A stretch of DNA of 64,000 bases, taken from positions 310,001 through 374,000 of the forward strand of contig NZ_RRYI01000004.1 in assembly GCF_003931565.1 (NCBI RefSeq), written 5' to 3'. Shown piece after piece: positions 63,009 through 64,000 of this stretch. The number at the start of each line of letters is the position of its first letter. Position 1 is the first letter of the stretch. Both the position numbers and the translations under genes were made by a program. The DNA is from Caulobacter sp. 602-1 (lineage in GTDB: Bacteria; Pseudomonadota; Alphaproteobacteria; Caulobacterales; Caulobacteraceae). A model generated the notes under the pieces. It did no database searches, was not told the DNA's origin, and saw only the letters and a program-made list of their open reading frames with translations.

Positions 63009-63274
63009 TGGCCAGCGATCGCGCTTTGGGGTTCGCCGCGCCCGTGCATCGGGCCCTGCTTGAGCCGATGTTGCTCGCCGGGGCCCCGCGCGCGATCGCC
63101 CTGGTCAACGGCACCCTGGCCGCCGCCTTGGGCCTGGGCCTGCGGCTCTGGCTGGTCGGCGTCGGGGTCTGGCTGGTCGGCCATGGCCTGGCGGTCTGGG
63201 CCGCGCGCCACGACCCGCTGATCTTCGAGGTGGGCCGCCGGCACGTGCGCGTGCCCACGCGTCTGGAGGTCTAG
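63008..63274 (+). CDS. trbD: Conjugal transfer protein TrbD (VirB3 family)
   Basis: An 88-residue inner-membrane protein. FAAPVHRALLEPMLLAGAPR is the family's opening, followed by hydrophobic segments LVNGTLAAALGLGLRLWLVG and VGVWLVGHGLAVWAARHDP and ending FEVGRRHVRVPTRLEV. It overlaps trbC by one base (TGATG) and is followed two bases later by trbE. Confidence 0.92.
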   Translation: MASDRALGFAAPVHRALLEPMLLAGAPRAIALVNGTLAAALGLGLRLWLVGVGVWLVGHGLAVWAARHDPLIFEVGRRHVRVPTRLEV

Positions 63275-63276
63275 CC

Positions 63277-64000
63277 ATGCTGGACCTTCGCGAATATGCC
63301 CGCCGGCCCAAGCGCCTCTGTGACTACCTGCCCTGGGCGGCCCTGGTCGCGCCGGGCGTGGTGCTCAACAAGGACGGCGCCTTCCAGCGCACGGCTGGCT
63401 TCCGGGGTCCTGACCTCGACTCCGTCGGCGACGCCGAGGTCGCCGCCGTCGCCGCGCGGCTGAACAACGCCTTGCGTCGGCTGGGTTCGGGTTGGGCGAT
63501 CTTTATCGAGGCCCGCCGCGACCCGGCCATGGCCTACCCGGACAGCATCTTCCCCGACCCGGTCTCGGCCCTGGTCGATATCGAGCGCCGCCAGGCCTTT
63601 TTGGAGGAGGGGGCGCATTTCGAGAGCCGCTACTTCCTGACGCTCGTCTATCTGCCGCCGGCCGAGCGGACGGGGCGGATGGAGAACCTCTTCGTCGAGG
63701 GACGCGCTCGCGCCGACATCGACTGGCGCGCTCAACTGGCCGGCTTCATCGACCGGTCCGATCGCCTGCTGGCCTTGATCCAGGGGTTGACCCGCGAGGC
63801 GGCCTGGCTGTCAGACGCGGCCACCTTGGGCTTTCTGCACGGGGCGGTGACCACCCAGCGCCAAGGCGTGCGCGTGCCTGAGACGCCCATGCATCTGGAC
63901 GTCCTGCTGGCGACGCAGCCGCTGGACGGTGGGCTGGAGCCACGGGTCGGCGATGCGCATCTGCGTGTCCTCACCATCGTCGGCTTTCCCAGCCAGACCG
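63277..64000 (+). CDS. trbE: Conjugal transfer ATPase TrbE (VirB4 family), 5' part, continues beyond the window
   Basis: The first 241 codons of a large ATPase, running off the right edge with no stop. It begins MLDLREYARRPKRLCDYLPW, followed by VLNKDGAFQRTAGFRGPDLD, RLNNALRRLGSGWAIFIEAR and a CagE/TrbE/VirB N-terminal domain (FESRYFLTLVYLPPAER). The Walker motifs lie beyond the window. CTGGAGG precedes the ATG by about six bases. With trbBCD it shows that a complete conjugation cluster probably continues to the right. Confidence 0.93.
   Translation, partial: MLDLREYARRPKRLCDYLPWAALVAPGVVLNKDGAFQRTAGFRGPDLDSVGDAEVAAVAARLNNALRRLGSGWAIFIEARRDPAMAYPDSIFPDPVSALVDIERRQAFLEEGAHFESRYFLTLVYLPPAERTGRMENLFVEGRARADIDWRAQLAGFIDRSDRLLALIQGLTREAAWLSDAATLGFLHGAVTTQRQGVRVPETPMHLDVLLATQPLDGGLEPRVGDAHLRVLTIVGFPSQT

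Overview
The window is a high-GC, almost fully coding stretch of chromosome from an alphaproteobacterium. It looks most like Caulobacteraceae (Caulobacter or a close relative). The grounds are four large TonB-dependent receptors, FecI/FecR pairs feeding lasso-peptide-isopeptidase-type S9 peptidases, a Usg-family gene, strong GGAGG-type ribosome sites and many 1-4 nt gene overlaps. The taxonomic call is an inference from gene content. No rRNA, tRNA or CRISPR array was seen.

Layout. (1) 0-4.9 kb: a beta-propeller sensor kinase and its NarL-type regulator, an orphan winged-helix protein, and a decayed TraB/GumN gene. (2) 5.0-9.3 kb: a six-gene minus-strand operon (SDR, SnoaL-like, two VOC proteins, a saccharopine-dehydrogenase-like reductase, a small ABM-like protein) divergent from its likely AraC regulator. 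(3) 9.4-13.4 kb: a CPBP membrane protease, a DUF2975/Cro-like/hydrolase cassette (copy A), a small secreted protein and a catalytic-domain-only tyrosine recombinase. (4) 13.5-30.4 kb and 34.8-41.2 kb: a sugar-utilisation island. It holds a second triosephosphate isomerase, two secreted nucleoside-hydrolase-like DUF1593 proteins, a carboxylesterase, two TonB receptors, a GH3 glycosidase, an FGGY kinase, a split transketolase, a ribose-type ABC importer, a DeoR regulator and a xylose-isomerase-like TIM barrel. Five arrays of CGAAA/CGAAG units, most spaced 10 bp apart, lie in front of the divergent promoters and look like the DeoR operators. The gene set matches the known transketolase route for the branched pentose D-apiose: isomerase, kinase, transketolase, then DHAP recycling by triosephosphate isomerase. 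(5) 30.4-34.4 kb, nested in that island: an IclR-controlled gentisate dioxygenase / fumarylpyruvate hydrolase pair and an aromatic-acid MFS transporter.

(6) 41.4-54.8 kb: two complete FecI-FecR-TonB receptor-S9 peptidase loci. The first has its receptor and peptidase divergent from fecIR; the second is collinear. The first peptidase fits the Atxe2 family that linearises lasso peptides. No lasso precursor or maturation gene is present, so these look like uptake-and-digestion systems for peptides made elsewhere. (7) 55-59.3 kb: a protein-quality block (groES-groEL, Usg, Hsp20 with a small partner, a CZB zinc-binding protein). (8) 59.6-61.4 kb: copy B of the DUF2975/Cro/hydrolase cassette, about 90% identical to copy A in the two smaller proteins. 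(9) 61.6 kb to the end: the start of a trb conjugative type IV secretion cluster (trbB, C, D and the beginning of trbE).

A family of about 45-bp intergenic repeats, all in the same orientation and mostly able to fold through GCGCCAA/TTGGCGC arms, is found almost exactly at the borders between these blocks and is absent from the 27-kb sugar island and from every operon interior.
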